From: Drosophila persimilis
Taxonomy: Eukaryota > Arthropoda > Insecta > Diptera > Drosophilidae
Direction of reading: 5' to 3'
Length of the DNA: 64,000 bases
Assembly (NCBI RefSeq): GCF_003286085.1
Contig: NW_020825471.1
Coordinates: 1-64,000, forward strand
The notes beneath the pieces are model-generated. The model was not told the DNA's origin. It saw only the letters and a list, made by a program, of their open reading frames with translations, and ran no database searches. The position numbers and the translations under genes are program-made. This document shows positions 10,889 to 21,265 of the stretch, piece after piece; within the stretch, counting starts at the first letter, position 1; each line of letters begins with the position of its first letter.

Positions 10889-12314
10889 TTATGCAAGTTG
10901 AGCTGCAGCACACTCAGCATGGGTGGCTGGCTCGCTTGCACCTGACGGGTTGACTACCAGCGTCAGGTCACCGTCTTCCTCTTCTTCATCTTCAAGCGCA
11001 AGACCCTGGGCGGCCTCCACGATGGACTCGAGACCTAGGTCCTTTTCCACCTCGCCTGCCTGCAGGGTATGCGCGTCCTTGTCCTCAGGGTGGCGCTTTT
11101 TGAGGCGCAGGTAGACGCTACCCATGCCCCACGCCATCTTCCCGAACTTGGGGTATAGCAGATCCTCTGCTTCCTTGTTTATTTGGAGGATCACACACTG
11201 GCCCCCCTCGTTGGGTAGTGGGCTACCAATGTGTAGGATCCTCCAATCGGCCGTTGGCACGTCCGCGTTTTGCCGCTGAAGGAGCTTCAGCGCTCGGTCC
11301 CCCTGGATTGTGATGGGGAAGAGTACCTTCGCCTTAGGCTTGGACGGGATAAGCTCCCGGTCCACAACCTCCAGCTTGGCCCCCTCCCACATCGCCTCCA
11401 GTTGGCAGACCGTACGCGTCAGCCACCTTAGGGTTGGGTCATCATTGTACTTCAGGATCTTAACCCCATTTAGCCACCCAGCACCATCGAACGTGGGCAT
11501 TGGGGCCGCGGGGTCTTCCTCCATCTGTGCAAAGAGTGCGTCGCTGTGCCGCTGACATCTTGCCGTTTTCTTCGCTGCGGTCAATGAGTGCCACGATCAG
11601 GTGTCGTTTGGTCACCTCGCTGACCTTCGCTTTCGGCTTCGTTGGCTTCTTGGCCGCTTTCGGTGGAGGGGCTGCAGTCCTGGGCCCGCGTTGCCGCTTG
11701 CTCGCTGGAGTGTCCTTAATGGCACTCTCAGTCGAGCGTTGCCTCTTGGTGGCCATCATCTCCTCCACCTTATTGGCATATTCGCCATTCGACGCCCTCA
11801 TCTGTGGCATCTGGGCATAGTGTTGCCGACCCTCCTCTACTCTCTGCTCGGCCCAGGCTAGCTTGACCTTCTCCTCCTGGGAGATGTCTGCTTTGCCTTG
11901 CAGCCGGCTTTTTATGTTGAGGGCCGCTTTGTATTGAGCTTTGGCCTTCATCCCCTCCTTGGAACGCTTCGGCCCTTCCCTACGCAGGGAGCTGGTGCCT
12001 GGTTCCGGCGAGCGGAGAAGGCTCTCTTCGTCCGTCCTGCTTAGAGAGAGCACGCTCTCCAGATCCGTGTCTGTATCGACTACGGCATCTGTGCGGCTCA
12101 ACTTGCAGGCCACGGAGTGAGTTGTTTTTGTTGTTGTTATTGTGGCAGTAGCTTTACAACTGACCTGGCCTGCTCCCGCCAAGTCTGAGGTGTGACCGCT
12201 GGCGACACGCAGAGAGGACTGCTCCTCCCCGTGCCCGCCGGTGGTAGCAGTCACGCTTTCCACCGACGTTTGGGTTGACATCCCAACCCGTGCTTGCTCC
12301 TTCTTCGACTCCAT
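10889..12314 (-). pseudogene. LOA ORF1, copy 2, same frameshift
   Basis: Frames 12314-11460 and 11584-10889 match copy 1 except for two residues (Cys to Tyr at the LKCND/LKYND site, Leu to Gln at RLHYA/RQHYA). The frameshift between the two pieces is at the same place, showing that the parent copy was already dead. The start of ORF2 (10941-10694, 83 codons) follows and is cut off by the junction. Confidence 0.8.
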
Positions 12315-12463
12315 AGTTGGCCCGAGGGTCCATACTGGTTAATATTTTTCGGGGGGACCACCCCCTAGCGTTTTAGGCCTGACCGCCAGGCACCTCTAGC
12401 CATGGCCCTGGTTCGGTTCCCCCGACTTTGAATCGGGAAGACGCCGGACCATAGCCTTAGCTA

Positions 12464-12529
12464 GACACTGCATTACCCCGGACAGAGCAAGCGACAGTGC
12501 ATTACCCTTGTCCGGGGTAATGCAGTGTC
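12464..12529. repeat. Perfect 21-bp inverted repeat in LOA 5' UTR, copy 2
   Basis: The same hairpin as at 10143-10208, shifted by 2,321 bases; both arms are unchanged. Confidence 0.9.
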
Positions 12530-12868
12530 CATTGCCCAGCCGGCACCCTCGTGGAGGGTTCAGCTAGAGGATTTTCGCCAGCCATATAAGGCATATATAA
12601 GTATAAAATGTTGCAACGGGCTAGCGTATGTGAAACCGCCGAGTCGGCATTATGCCGGATGTCGGGTTCCAGTTTCGATGTTGTTTATGTTAAGATGTGT
12701 AGGCGGTTGTTTGTGCCGCGGTATGTAGAATGTTGCAACAGTCAAAGTGGTCAAAGTGTTGAGCTGGACATTACAATGTCCGGGTTGAACGACATAGTCG
12801 TTCAGTGGAACATTGCCATGGCCCGAGGGGGTTTAGGTGGGGGTGTCGCGGTACCCTTATCGGTAACT

Positions 12869-13173
12869 CGCGCTTTCCGACGGGAATCAGCAAAGCAAAA
12901 ATTTAGATGCCGGTCGCACCTTGAATACTCTCATGGACAATACCCATAAATTTTCTAATTCAATTATAAAATATCTTATGTACATACATACATATGTACA
13001 TAAATATTAAAGTTTATTACATTCGTATATTGCAGGAGGGTTTTCAAAATTACTGTTGTCTTAATGTTGTCTTTATAATTGAATTAGAAAATTTTTGGGT
13101 ATTGTCCATGAGAGTATTCAAGGTGCGACCGGTATCTAAATTTTTGCTTTGCAGATTCCCGTCGGAAAGCGCG
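12869..13173. repeat. 102-bp inverted repeat at the outer end of LOA copy 2
   Basis: Positions 12869-12970 and 13072-13173 are reverse complements over 102 bp with about three mismatches, separated by 101 bases. The left arm belongs to the LOA 5' region; the right arm is a back-to-front copy of it. Copy 1 has no such partner, so the fold-back lies only at the outer edge of the duplication. Confidence 0.9.
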
Positions 13174-13248
13174 CGATTGACAATTGATTTGAGATATATG
13201 TAAAACCAATTCCATTTATATTTATGCATATTTATTTAAGTATATATA

Positions 13249-13866
13249 GTTAAATATGCGACACTTCAGTTTACGTTTTAAAAAAGATTTTATTCTTTCA
13301 CTTAAACTTGGTGTACATTGATTAGTTATTTCCCCGACGATGACTGAGGTCCGATGTCTTGAATGGAATTAACTTGAATTCTCCGACGGTGTCACGATTG
13401 ACGTTTGTCTTGAACAGAACTGCTTTGCCTTCTTAAATGTAGACTATTTATATCATGATGCTCGGCTTGGGATTCGGATTTGGATTCGGAGGCGTTGGCT
13501 TCGACTTCGGCTTCGGAGATGGAGTACGTGACTCGATCGATATGTGGGAAGGCGGCTTTTGATGAAAGGCTTCCGCTGCGTATGATCGGTGTTGCATTAC
13601 TTAGGGGTGGCTGAGAATAGGGCCTCTCATTGGTCAGCTACGATGGCGTGGTTCTTGAGAATCGATTAGTAATTGATCTCTGAAGAGTGGCGTGATTCTA
13701 GTGCGGCTGGATTTTAGTGCGGCTGGATTCTAGTGCGGCATCTATTGTTTTATGTTCAACTTCTAGCTTAGGGTGTTTGTTTTTGTCGGATTGTTTATAG
13801 TATTGTGGGTGCAGGGTAATAGACATAGACAAGGGTATGCGGAGCATGGACTATAGATATGTCACT
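13249..13866 (-). mobile_element. Errantivirus 3' LTR
   Basis: On the minus strand this starts AGTGACATATC just after a purine tract (AATGGGGG), as LTRs of the 17.6/297 group do. It ends GTCGCATATTTAAC beside TATATA, the kind of target this group prefers. It contains a TATAAATAG box and, near its end, an AATAAA signal. It lies directly downstream of the env remnant. No second LTR is present because the 5' end of the element is lost. Confidence 0.7.
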
Positions 13867-13893
13867 CCCCCATTGCTAGATTTAAGCCTGTCC

Positions 13894-16542
13894 TCAGGCG
13901 ATTATCCTTGGATATAGTTCTAAAACGTCTAAAACTGTGCCTGCTGGGGATTCCTCGTCTTCATCTAAGGATGTTTCTATGTGCGGGTCGGTTTTAGGCT
14001 TATTGCTTTTACTTAGATTAAACAATTTGTAGCTTAATCCTATTATGATTATGACAAATAGTAGTATTAAGCTTACATGTAATACATTATTTAATCGCGT
14101 ATTTTCTATTACGATTTCTTTGGTTTGCAAATAAGACAGTGGTTTAATTTTTGTTACGTTATTGCTGATGTATATGCTTTGTGGAAATTCTGGTATTGAG
14201 TTGGATATTAAGAATTCGTTTAATGGTACACTGCAATTATGTATTTTTATACCCGATACTCAAAATGAGTATTGGGGTATATTAGATTTGTGGTAAAAGT
14301 GGATGTGTGTAACGTCCAGAAGGAATCGTTTCCGACCCTATAAAGTATATATATTCTTGATCAGCATCAATAGCCGAGTCGATTGAGCCCTGTCTGTCTG
14401 TCCGTCCGTCCGTCTGTCCGTCTGTCCGTCCCCTTCAGCGCCTAATGCTCAAAGACTATAAGAGCTAGAGCAACGATGTTTTGGATCCAGACTTCTGTGA
14501 TATGTCACTGCTCCAAAAATATTTCAAAACTTTGCCCCGCCCACTTCCGCCCCCACAAAGGGCGAAAATCTGTGGCATCCACAATTTCGACGATACGAGA
14601 AAACTAAAAACGCAGAATCGTAGAAGATGACTATATCTTCTAGAGTGCAAAATCTGAACCAGATCGTATAATTATTACAGCCAGAATCACGAAAACAATT
14701 TCACTCTTTCTCGCTCTGTCTCACTCTAACACACAGGTTTCATGGTCGGTTTTGCCAATTGCAAAATATGAGTTCAAGGATCTCAGAACCTATAAAAGCC
14801 AGAGCAACCAAATTTGGTATCCACACTCCTGTGATATCGGACCTTGACCGTTTCCTGTCCAAATTTCGCCACAACCCCTTCCGCCCCCGCAAAGGACGAA
14901 AATCTGAGGCAACCACAAATCTCAGAGACTATTAAGGCTATAGTAACCAAATTTGGTGCACACACTCCTTTAAGATGTCACTATAAAACGTATATCTCAG
15001 AATTTCGCCCCACCTCCATCCGCCCCCACAAAGGACGAAAATCTGTTGCATCCACAATATTGCAGATTTGAGAAAACTAAAAACGCAGAATCATAGATAA
15101 TGACCATATCTATTAGATTGCTGAATCTGGATCAGATCAGACCATTTTTTTAGCCAAAAGGAACAAATCAATTTGCAGTGGCTACGCAGCGCCCGACGTC
15201 ACGCTCAGACTGATTTTCTGTCTCTCTCGCACGCACTCTTTGTCGTGTCGTTAAATATTAGCGGCGTCTGCCGGAGGAGAGCCATACTGACTTAGTATCG
15301 GGTATAACCTTAGAGTTGCGGTGTCCGCAGCAACTCACAACGTTCCCCCTCGTTATTAATGCGATACCTTCTACTTTTATTTCTTGGTTTAGGCAATCTT
15401 GGTTTAATATGGTTTTTGGTAATTTCCAAGTTATGGGTTCTATGAAACTTATTTGAAAGTTTTGGTGTGCTTTGGTGTATGGACATTTTGTTTCTACTTG
15501 TTTGACTATTCCTGAAATACATTCGTCATTTATTTTTCGTTTTGATTCTTTTTCATATACCTCGTTTTCTAGAACGTAATAATTGTTTTTCGTTAGGTCA
15601 GTGAGGATGTTATTATCTTCACCTGGATATGGGACAATTTTAAGTATAGGAATATTTCTGATCTCTCGTGGGATGTTAGAAATTATTAGTATTTCGTTAG
15701 TGTCTGATTTTAACCAGGTAGATGTTTTGATATTTAATAATTTCTCTGAATCGATGTGTTTCAGGTAATCCTGCCTCAATAATTTTGGATTAAAGATCCC
15801 TAATTTTGTTAGCTGCATGCCTAATTCAATATCCTCTATGTACTCAGTAAAATGTTGAAGGTTAAATATTAATATTTCTAGTTGCTTATTTCTGTCATTA
15901 TCCTTGTTTAATTTATTGACAACTTCTATGCCAGAATTTACTCCTTGAATTACTAAGTTTAATTCGTTAGCTTGAACACTGTGGCTAGTCAGATTGTATA
16001 TTTTCCCTTCTAATTTGACTTTATCATCTCGATCTAACGTTGCAAATAGATATTTATATATTGTGCCTACTGCATTTATAAGGCCTCTTTTGTTTCTTTT
16101 GGTTATTTTTATGACGTTGAATTCACGTTGCAATTTCTCGACTAAACATTGAACTTGGATTTCGTTATTAAGTTGGGGTGCCTGTTCTAGTAAACTCTGA
16201 TATGTTTCATCTGTTCTTTTTATATTAATTGTTAAATAATGATATTCATAATTAATGGGTATGTTAATGGTATGTTTTGAATATGAGATATCCATTCCTT
16301 GAGTTGATGGGATCTATCTCAATATTCTGTACGGTAGACTGTAGGACGGTGAACGTTATTAAGATTATAATCTTAATCATGTTGTAGCTCCAGATTCCCA
16401 GTACTCTCTTCGGGTACTCTGCAATTATCATATTTACTTTTATTCGATTTTTTCTTTCTTTTGAATTTTGTTTTATAGTGGGTGATTTTTCTCCCTCTAT
16501 TTTTCTCTTCAAAGTGCTTTTTGTGTACCTGCCGAATTTCAC
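13894..16542 (-). pseudogene. Errantivirus envelope gene remnant, frameshifted and split
   Basis: An old insect endogenous retrovirus env in three pieces. The first (about 16542-16264) carries a hydrophobic signal-like segment. The second (16295-15310) carries a basic RxKR furin-type cleavage motif followed by a glycine/hydrophobic fusion-peptide-like stretch, as in Baculo_F-related errantivirus envelopes. The third (about 14240-13894) has one strong transmembrane helix (residues LILLFVIIIIGLS) and a short acidic tail. A frameshift near 16290 separates the first two, and a DINE-1-like insertion splits the ectodomain from the membrane anchor. No functional product is possible. Confidence 0.75.
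14248..15350 (+). mobile_element. DINE-1/Helentron-like non-autonomous element inserted in env
   Basis: The insertion starts TATACCCGATACT (14248-14260) and carries the inverse AGTATCGGGTATA at 15294-15306. After this subterminal inverted repeat comes a short hairpin (GAGTTGC...GCAACTC, 15313-15336) and then the end, near AACGTTCCCCCT. Inside is a GTCY microsatellite (about 14390-14430). Subterminal inverted repeats, a 3' hairpin and a GTCY core are the layout described for DINE-1 Helentrons. It has no coding capacity. The exact ends are inferred from the env frame, which resumes when the segment is removed between two T residues. Confidence 0.65.
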
Positions 16543-16640
16543 CTGTTCTTTTGAACGGGTTGGTTGTTTTTGTTTTAACTAGGGGTGAACTAGAATCTAC
16601 TTTAAAGTCGATTCTATCGTTATTCAAATGATTGATCTCC
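16373..16640 (-). pseudogene. Errantivirus pol remnant, integrase C-terminus
   Basis: A lysine/arginine-rich frame (GEIRQVHKKHFEEKNR, KTKFKRKKKSNKSK) lies directly upstream of and overlapping env, where the C-terminus of errantivirus integrase is expected. It is cut at about 16640 by the border with the inserted LINE fragment. No catalytic residue remains. Confidence 0.5.
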
Positions 16641-16649
16641 TAACTTTAT

Positions 16650-17515
16650 TCATTTCCTGGCGTCTGCCCAGGGAATCGAATCGCGGCGATGGGCCAAGAC
16701 AGTCCTGCCCGACTATCAGACAGCCAAAGCTGGCAAGGCCACAGCCAAGGCCCCAAGCAAGCGGCAACGCTCGGCGGAGGACACCGCCACACAAGTCCAA
16801 CAGGCCAAGAGGACGAAGACACTGAGCAACCGCTCGTTTGCCGAGGTGGCGAGGGGAAAAACCCTGATTGGAGTCCTAGACAGGGGCTCTAAAGACGGGC
16901 AGATCCCTAGGGACAAGTGGCACCTCGTGGAAAACGAGCTCCAAGACCGTTTCCTCCAGGAGTTGGAGGAGAATGGAGGACCACCGCCCAAGTGTGAGGA
17001 CGCCGGTTGGCACCAAGGCAGGGTGAAAGCCATCGCCTGCCAAGATGCTCGCTCGGCGGCCCTCTACGCGAAGGCGGTAGCGTCGCTCAAGGAGGTCTAC
17101 CCAGGAGCCCAGCTGGAGGTCGTGAAGTGGGAGGACATCCCCAGCAAGCCGAGGGCCAGAGCGTGGGTCTCGGCGAAGCCTGCAGAGCCGGATAAGATTC
17201 TCCGGATTCTGCAGGTCTGCAACCCCCACCTTCCCACAGCCGATTGGAAGGTGGCCAAAGTAGAGGAGAGCAACGGGCAGAGGCGCCAAATCATCCTCGT
17301 CCTGAACGAGGAGTCGGTCAGACTTCTCCACGACACGGAGGGCACTGTGGACTACGGCTACAAGAAGGTAGTCGTAGTACCGTACAAGACCGACTCCAAA
17401 GGCATTCAGCCGACGGTCGAGCCAGACCTGGAGCCCCCGGAGATCCCTAGTATGGAGATCGAGCCTGCGGTGTCAGACGTGGCATCAGTGGTGTCGGATG
17501 ACATCTGCACGTCCT
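16650..17515 (+). pseudogene. LOA-type ORF1 fragment (DUF4780) replacing errantivirus pol
   Basis: A plus-strand open frame (readable from about 16682 to 17526). It shows a basic N-terminal part (APSKRQRSAEDTATQVQQAK), then VLDRGSKDGQIPRDKW and a DUF4780-like domain with PGAQLEVVKWEDIPSKPRARAW and LPTADWKVAKVEE. These blocks align by eye with EGAKLEVVDRELIPSKPKAKV and VPTADWRILHIG of the LOA ORF1 at 8568-9993, so it is a related but different family. It lacks both element ends and lies opposite to the errantivirus. The last codons (LNS) come from errantivirus sequence. Confidence 0.7.
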
Positions 17516-18060
17516 TAAATTCATAGAGAACTTTCTTTAGTTTCTCCTTTTCTTCGTCATTTAGATGTTCGAACCTTAGCTGGTTACATTCCCTTAATTC
17601 ATTATCTAATGCGGAAGCGAAGTATTGCTCTCCTTCAGGAGATGGGTCAAGGCACTTGGGTGTAGTTATATCTTCCTTTGAAGATGACTTATCACCTTTG
17701 TGTGCGGTCTTGCCGTCGGCAATTGCTTCTCCACTTTGGATGTTTGGGTATGACCTTTCTCCTAACGTTACCGTTTCGTTTCGGTAATCGATGACTGCTT
17801 TGCTGGCCATCAAATATTCTCTGCCGAAGAGTATATCATAATTTTTAGAAAAATTATGAATATAAAATTTTTGTTGGTTGGACAATTTTTGGTTACATTA
17901 CGTGTAATGCTCTTAGTCAGACGGACGGGTCCATTGATGGTATTGACAGTGAAGTTTTCGCTATCGACTCTAGAATCTGTATAATTTTCATTTATTATAT
18001 TTATTGACGATCCCGAGTCCGCGAAACCTCTTCATTTTTTATTATTTACTATTATTTCTA
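17516..18060 (-). pseudogene. Errantivirus protease and start of reverse transcriptase
   Basis: The minus-strand frame 17885-17516 shows ILFGREYL (end of a retropepsin) and then LNDEEKEKLKKVLYEFKDVQ, the N-terminal edge of an errantivirus RT. Upstream, after a frameshift near 17890, an aspartyl protease DSGSS active-site box is visible at about 18020. The RT palm, RNase H and most of integrase are absent; the next errantivirus sequence is the integrase tail near 16640. Confidence 0.65.
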
Positions 18061-18099
18061 TATATGGTCCTCCTCGATGTCTTCCGAGGCACTCTGCTG

Positions 18100-18440
18100 A
18101 AAATTTACATCCATTTTCATTTGTCTACTTTGACTTTCCCTTGATCGTTTGACCGGCAGATTCGGTGCACTGCGACCTGCCTAAGTCTGATTGATTTGAT
18201 AGTTAGTGGGATTCTGTGATCTGCCCTGGTTTAGGGAATTTCTAAATTCATTAGATAATCCTGTATTATTTGCGGCATTATTTCCTGAATTATTTCTATT
18301 CGATCCATGGTTATTTCTAGAAGTACTTGCGTTTTGATTGTTAGAATCGTTACAACTATAACGAGGGTAATAAGTTCCAACATTCCTACTGTTCGGGCTA
18401 GCCGCTGAAGAATAACCGTAACTTTAAGCATTATTATTGT
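18100..18440 (-). pseudogene. Errantivirus gag C-terminal remnant
   Basis: Minus-strand sequence rich in Asn, Gln and Ser codons, lying upstream of the protease as the gag tail does in errantiviruses. It is cut off by the BEL LTR at 18462. Assignment rests on position and composition only. Confidence 0.4.
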
Positions 18441-18461
18441 ATTAGCAGAGAGAGCCGCCTA

Positions 18462-18753
18462 TGTTGTAAAAAGTTGACTTTCTGCAGAGCTGCTCCGCTC
18501 TCCCGCTAAATGGGCTCTCTGCCGCCGCCACTTCGGCAATCACTTTGATCTAACGCCGTCGTCTATAGTTTAGTTCTATGCTAACCCCTCTGCGCATTGG
18601 TTGCATATCGATCTCGCATAAATTTTATCTGCCCATAGGAAGCAATCGGCTTCCGCTAAGCCACCAAGATTAAATACGAATTATAAAGTTTAACCCAAAT
18701 TCTCTTTTCATTTTGAAACAAATAGGTGCCAAAAAAGCTTGGCATCTCAAACA
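18462..18753 (+). mobile_element. BEL/Pao element 1, 5' LTR
   Basis: It starts TGTTGTAAAAAG and ends TCTCAAACA directly before the primer-binding site at 18754. Size (292 bp) and TG...CA ends fit a BEL/Pao LTR. Its partner is absent because the element is truncated at 20628. Confidence 0.75.
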
Positions 18754-18772
18754 TTGGTGACCCCGACGTGAT
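18754..18772 (+). other. BEL/Pao element 1 primer-binding site
   Basis: TTGGTGACCCCGACGTGAT directly follows the LTR and matches the same site in BEL element 2 (about 25033). It would pair with the 3' end of a host tRNA to prime minus-strand DNA. Confidence 0.75.
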
Positions 18773-19204
18773 ATAAAACCATTGCTTAATTGCGTTCCGT
18801 TAAAACACTTATTAATTATACAATATTTTGTTGTTGGGTTCTTTAACAACCAACAAATACATTTGGGTGCACGTTGAAAATCAGTTTAAAGTGCAAATTC
18901 AGTGAGAGTGCGGCTGGAATATTTATATACAAATTCCGGTACATTAAGCGTCGAATCCCTCATTCTCTGCGCAGTTGCAGCCGCGGTTCTTGACTTTTCG
19001 TGTCTTGCATTCTCGCTCTCGCGTCTATACATCGTCGCTTAAGCGGTATTTCATTTTCCGTTGTTGTGTCGAATTGCACAACGGTTAACATTGACAACGA
19101 TCCGAATACAGGCGCGGGCGGCAATATTGTGGTGGCTGATTCCAGACTGAGTCTCAGAGATTGGGAGTGAGCTGCGCGAAATCTTCGATACTCTTTTCAT
19201 ATCG

Positions 19205-19945
19205 TTGAAAGCTGAGTCGCTGGCTGCTGTTGAAGTAAGCCAGTCACACGTCGCTGCCCATTCTACGACTCTGCCAAGCCATTCCGGACATAGTACCATC
19301 ATCATGGCTCACAAGCAGCGACTTCCTGAGCTGAAGGTGCCTAAGTTTTCTGGTGGATACGTCGAGTTTTCGGATTTTATGGCAATATTCAGATCGGTGA
19401 TTGAAGCGGATGCGGATCTCAGTGACATCAAGAAATTCCAGCACCTTCGCTCTTGCCTCGCTGATGCGGCTTTGGATTCGGTTCGATCGTTGGAGCTCTC
19501 CAGTGCCAATTATCGTGCGGCTCTGGATATACTTAATAAACGCTTTAATAACAAAAGACTTGTTTTCCAGGCACACATCAAGAAGATTCTTGGGCTAAAG
19601 AGGGTAGACTCACCTTCTGCTAAAAGGCTTCGGGAGTTTTTGGATGCAGTCAATTTACCCATGCGAGCGTTGCAGACATTGGGAACTGCTGAGGAGATTT
19701 CAGGATTCATGGTCATGAACATGCTGCTGCAGAAGTTGGATTCGAAGACGCAAACCAAATGGGAGGAGCACACATCGTCGGATGCTATACCTACCGCAGA
19801 GGAATTCTTCGAATTCTTGAAAATGGAGCGATTGGAATATGCTAGAGCGACGCACGCTAGTTGCGATCAGGTGGGAAAAACCATTCCTATACGCAGGTTA
19901 AGAAAACATGTAGCTTCCAACTCGAGTATGCGGCGGTAGGCATCT
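19205..19945 (+). pseudogene. BEL/Pao element 1 gag (DUF1759), broken
   Basis: The frame contains the DUF1759 gag core: LPELKVPKFSGGYVEFSDF, KKFQHLRSCLADAAL and ALDILNKRFNNKRLVFQAHI. It matches the BEL element 2 protein block for block but with many substitutions, so it is a separate family. The N-terminal hundred residues are not in frame. The sequence shifts frame after CDQVGKT and ends early, and the zinc knuckles expected next are missing. Confidence 0.75.
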
Positions 19946-19949
19946 TAGT

Positions 19950-20628
19950 TTGTTGCACTTCGATAGAATACAGCCCACAACACAAAGCTGCCCAGGTATT
20001 ACTCCTCCCGATCTGGCCGTTCAACCGGACACTCTTTCCGTTGCTCAAAATTCTGCTAGCAGCTCGCCTCTACCTTCGTCTATCTCTCTTGCTGCCCAAG
20101 GTCTTCACTCTGATGTCGTGCTTCTGGTTACAGCCATGGTTCTCGTGAAGAATCGGTCTGGCGTTTTAGTTCCTTGTCGTGCCATCTTAGATTCAGGATC
20201 GCAGCTGCATCTCGTCACATCCAGGTTCGCCCAGCAGCTTCAGCTTAGGAGAACTCAATCGTCTGCACTTGTGTCTGGGCTGGGCGACACCAGCGTTTCT
20301 ACCGAGGGATCCACCATAAGCATTTGTATGCATTCTCGCACCTCTGCTTACACAACAACGCTTACTGCTCTCATCGCCCCCACGATTACCGATTCTCAAC
20401 CAAGTATGACAGTAAATGTATCCGATTGGAGTTTTCCATCTAACATTCAGCTCGCTGATCCTTCATTTTTCAATCCTCAACGGGTTGATCTTCTCATTGC
20501 TGCGAGCTTTTTTTATGATCTCCTCTGCGTATGGCAAATCAAACTCACCGATGGACTGCCTCTTCTGCAGAAGACCCGGCTTGGGTGGATCGTATCTGGC
20601 GGTGGACAGAAGGTATCAAGCTCGGCGC
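19950..20628 (+). pseudogene. BEL/Pao element 1 protease region (DUF1758), truncated
   Basis: The frame shows CRAILDSGSQLHLVTSRFAQQL, the aspartyl protease box of BEL/Pao polyproteins. It continues with VDLLIAASFFYDLLCVWQIK and TRLGWIVSGGGQ, stopping at the 28-T run of an inserted LINE. RT, RNase H, integrase and 3' LTR of this element are not in the window. Confidence 0.75.
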
Positions 20629-21262
20629 TTTTTTTTTTTTTTTTTTTTTTTTTTTTGGATGTTGACATGCAATGACTGCATCTATCAAGAGGCGATGCAA
20701 TTACTGCACCGTCAAGTGGCCCGTGTGACACCAGCAGAAGGCTGTTACGCGCGGATCCCAGGCAAAACGCAGCCCTCCTCCCGCCCAACCGACCGAGGGG
20801 CGCTGCCGCATGACGCGCGGTGCGTAGCCGAACCAAACGCGAACATGCAAGAAAGATAGATATTAGACTAACATTCGAGGAAAATTAGCACTAAACTTAT
20901 TAAGAAATTAAGCATGCAATAAAATACAAAATACAAATACCACTACAATTACTAATTACTAGAAAGGTGTGTAAGGATTAGTAATTTAATAAGAGGAAGA
21001 GAATTAGTGGAGGATATAATATGGTAGAGGGAATTATAATCCGAGCATAAGACCCTAAACGGTTCATGCAAGGAATAATTCGATCTACAAAGTGGAAGGA
21101 ACAACGGTATAAAGTTTCTAGTCAGTCTAATAGGAATCGTGAAGTTTATGCGGCTCAACAGATCAGGGCTGTCTATGTCACCCCCGATCAAGTTGTGCAT
21201 AAATATCACACCAAGCATTTTTCTACGGTTAACTAAGGATGGGAGGTATTGGTATAACATTA
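20629..21262 (-). mobile_element. 5'-truncated Jockey-type LINE 3' end with poly(A)
   Basis: A run of 28 T (20629-20656) is the poly(A) tail of a minus-strand LINE. Beyond it is a 3' UTR of about 295 bases, then the last 102 residues of an ORF2 (21260-20952). These carry LPSLVNRRKMLGVIFMHNLIGGDIDSPDLL, the C-terminal signature of Jockey-clade RT proteins. The element is truncated on its 5' side near 21262. No clear target duplication is visible. Confidence 0.75.
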
Positions 21263-21265
21263 AAG

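Larger units (their letters stand above)
10694..13016 (-). mobile_element. LOA-type LINE, tandem partial copy 2 (5' 2.3 kb)
   Basis: Positions 8373-10693 are repeated here with an exact offset of 2,321 bases. Comparing them I find two substitutions (9127 C / 11448 T and 9503 A / 11824 T). The copy contains the 5' region, all of ORF1 and the first 83 codons of ORF2, then stops abruptly against the 5' end of copy 1. Only TA-type microhomology is visible at the junction. This is a tandem segmental duplication rather than an independent insertion, or possibly an assembly artefact. Confidence 0.85.

Noticed and set aside
18754-18772. TGGTGACCCCGACGTGAT as part of a tRNA gene
   Set aside because: It matches a tRNA 3' end only as a primer-binding site next to an LTR; no cloverleaf surrounds it, here or at 25033 or 38895.
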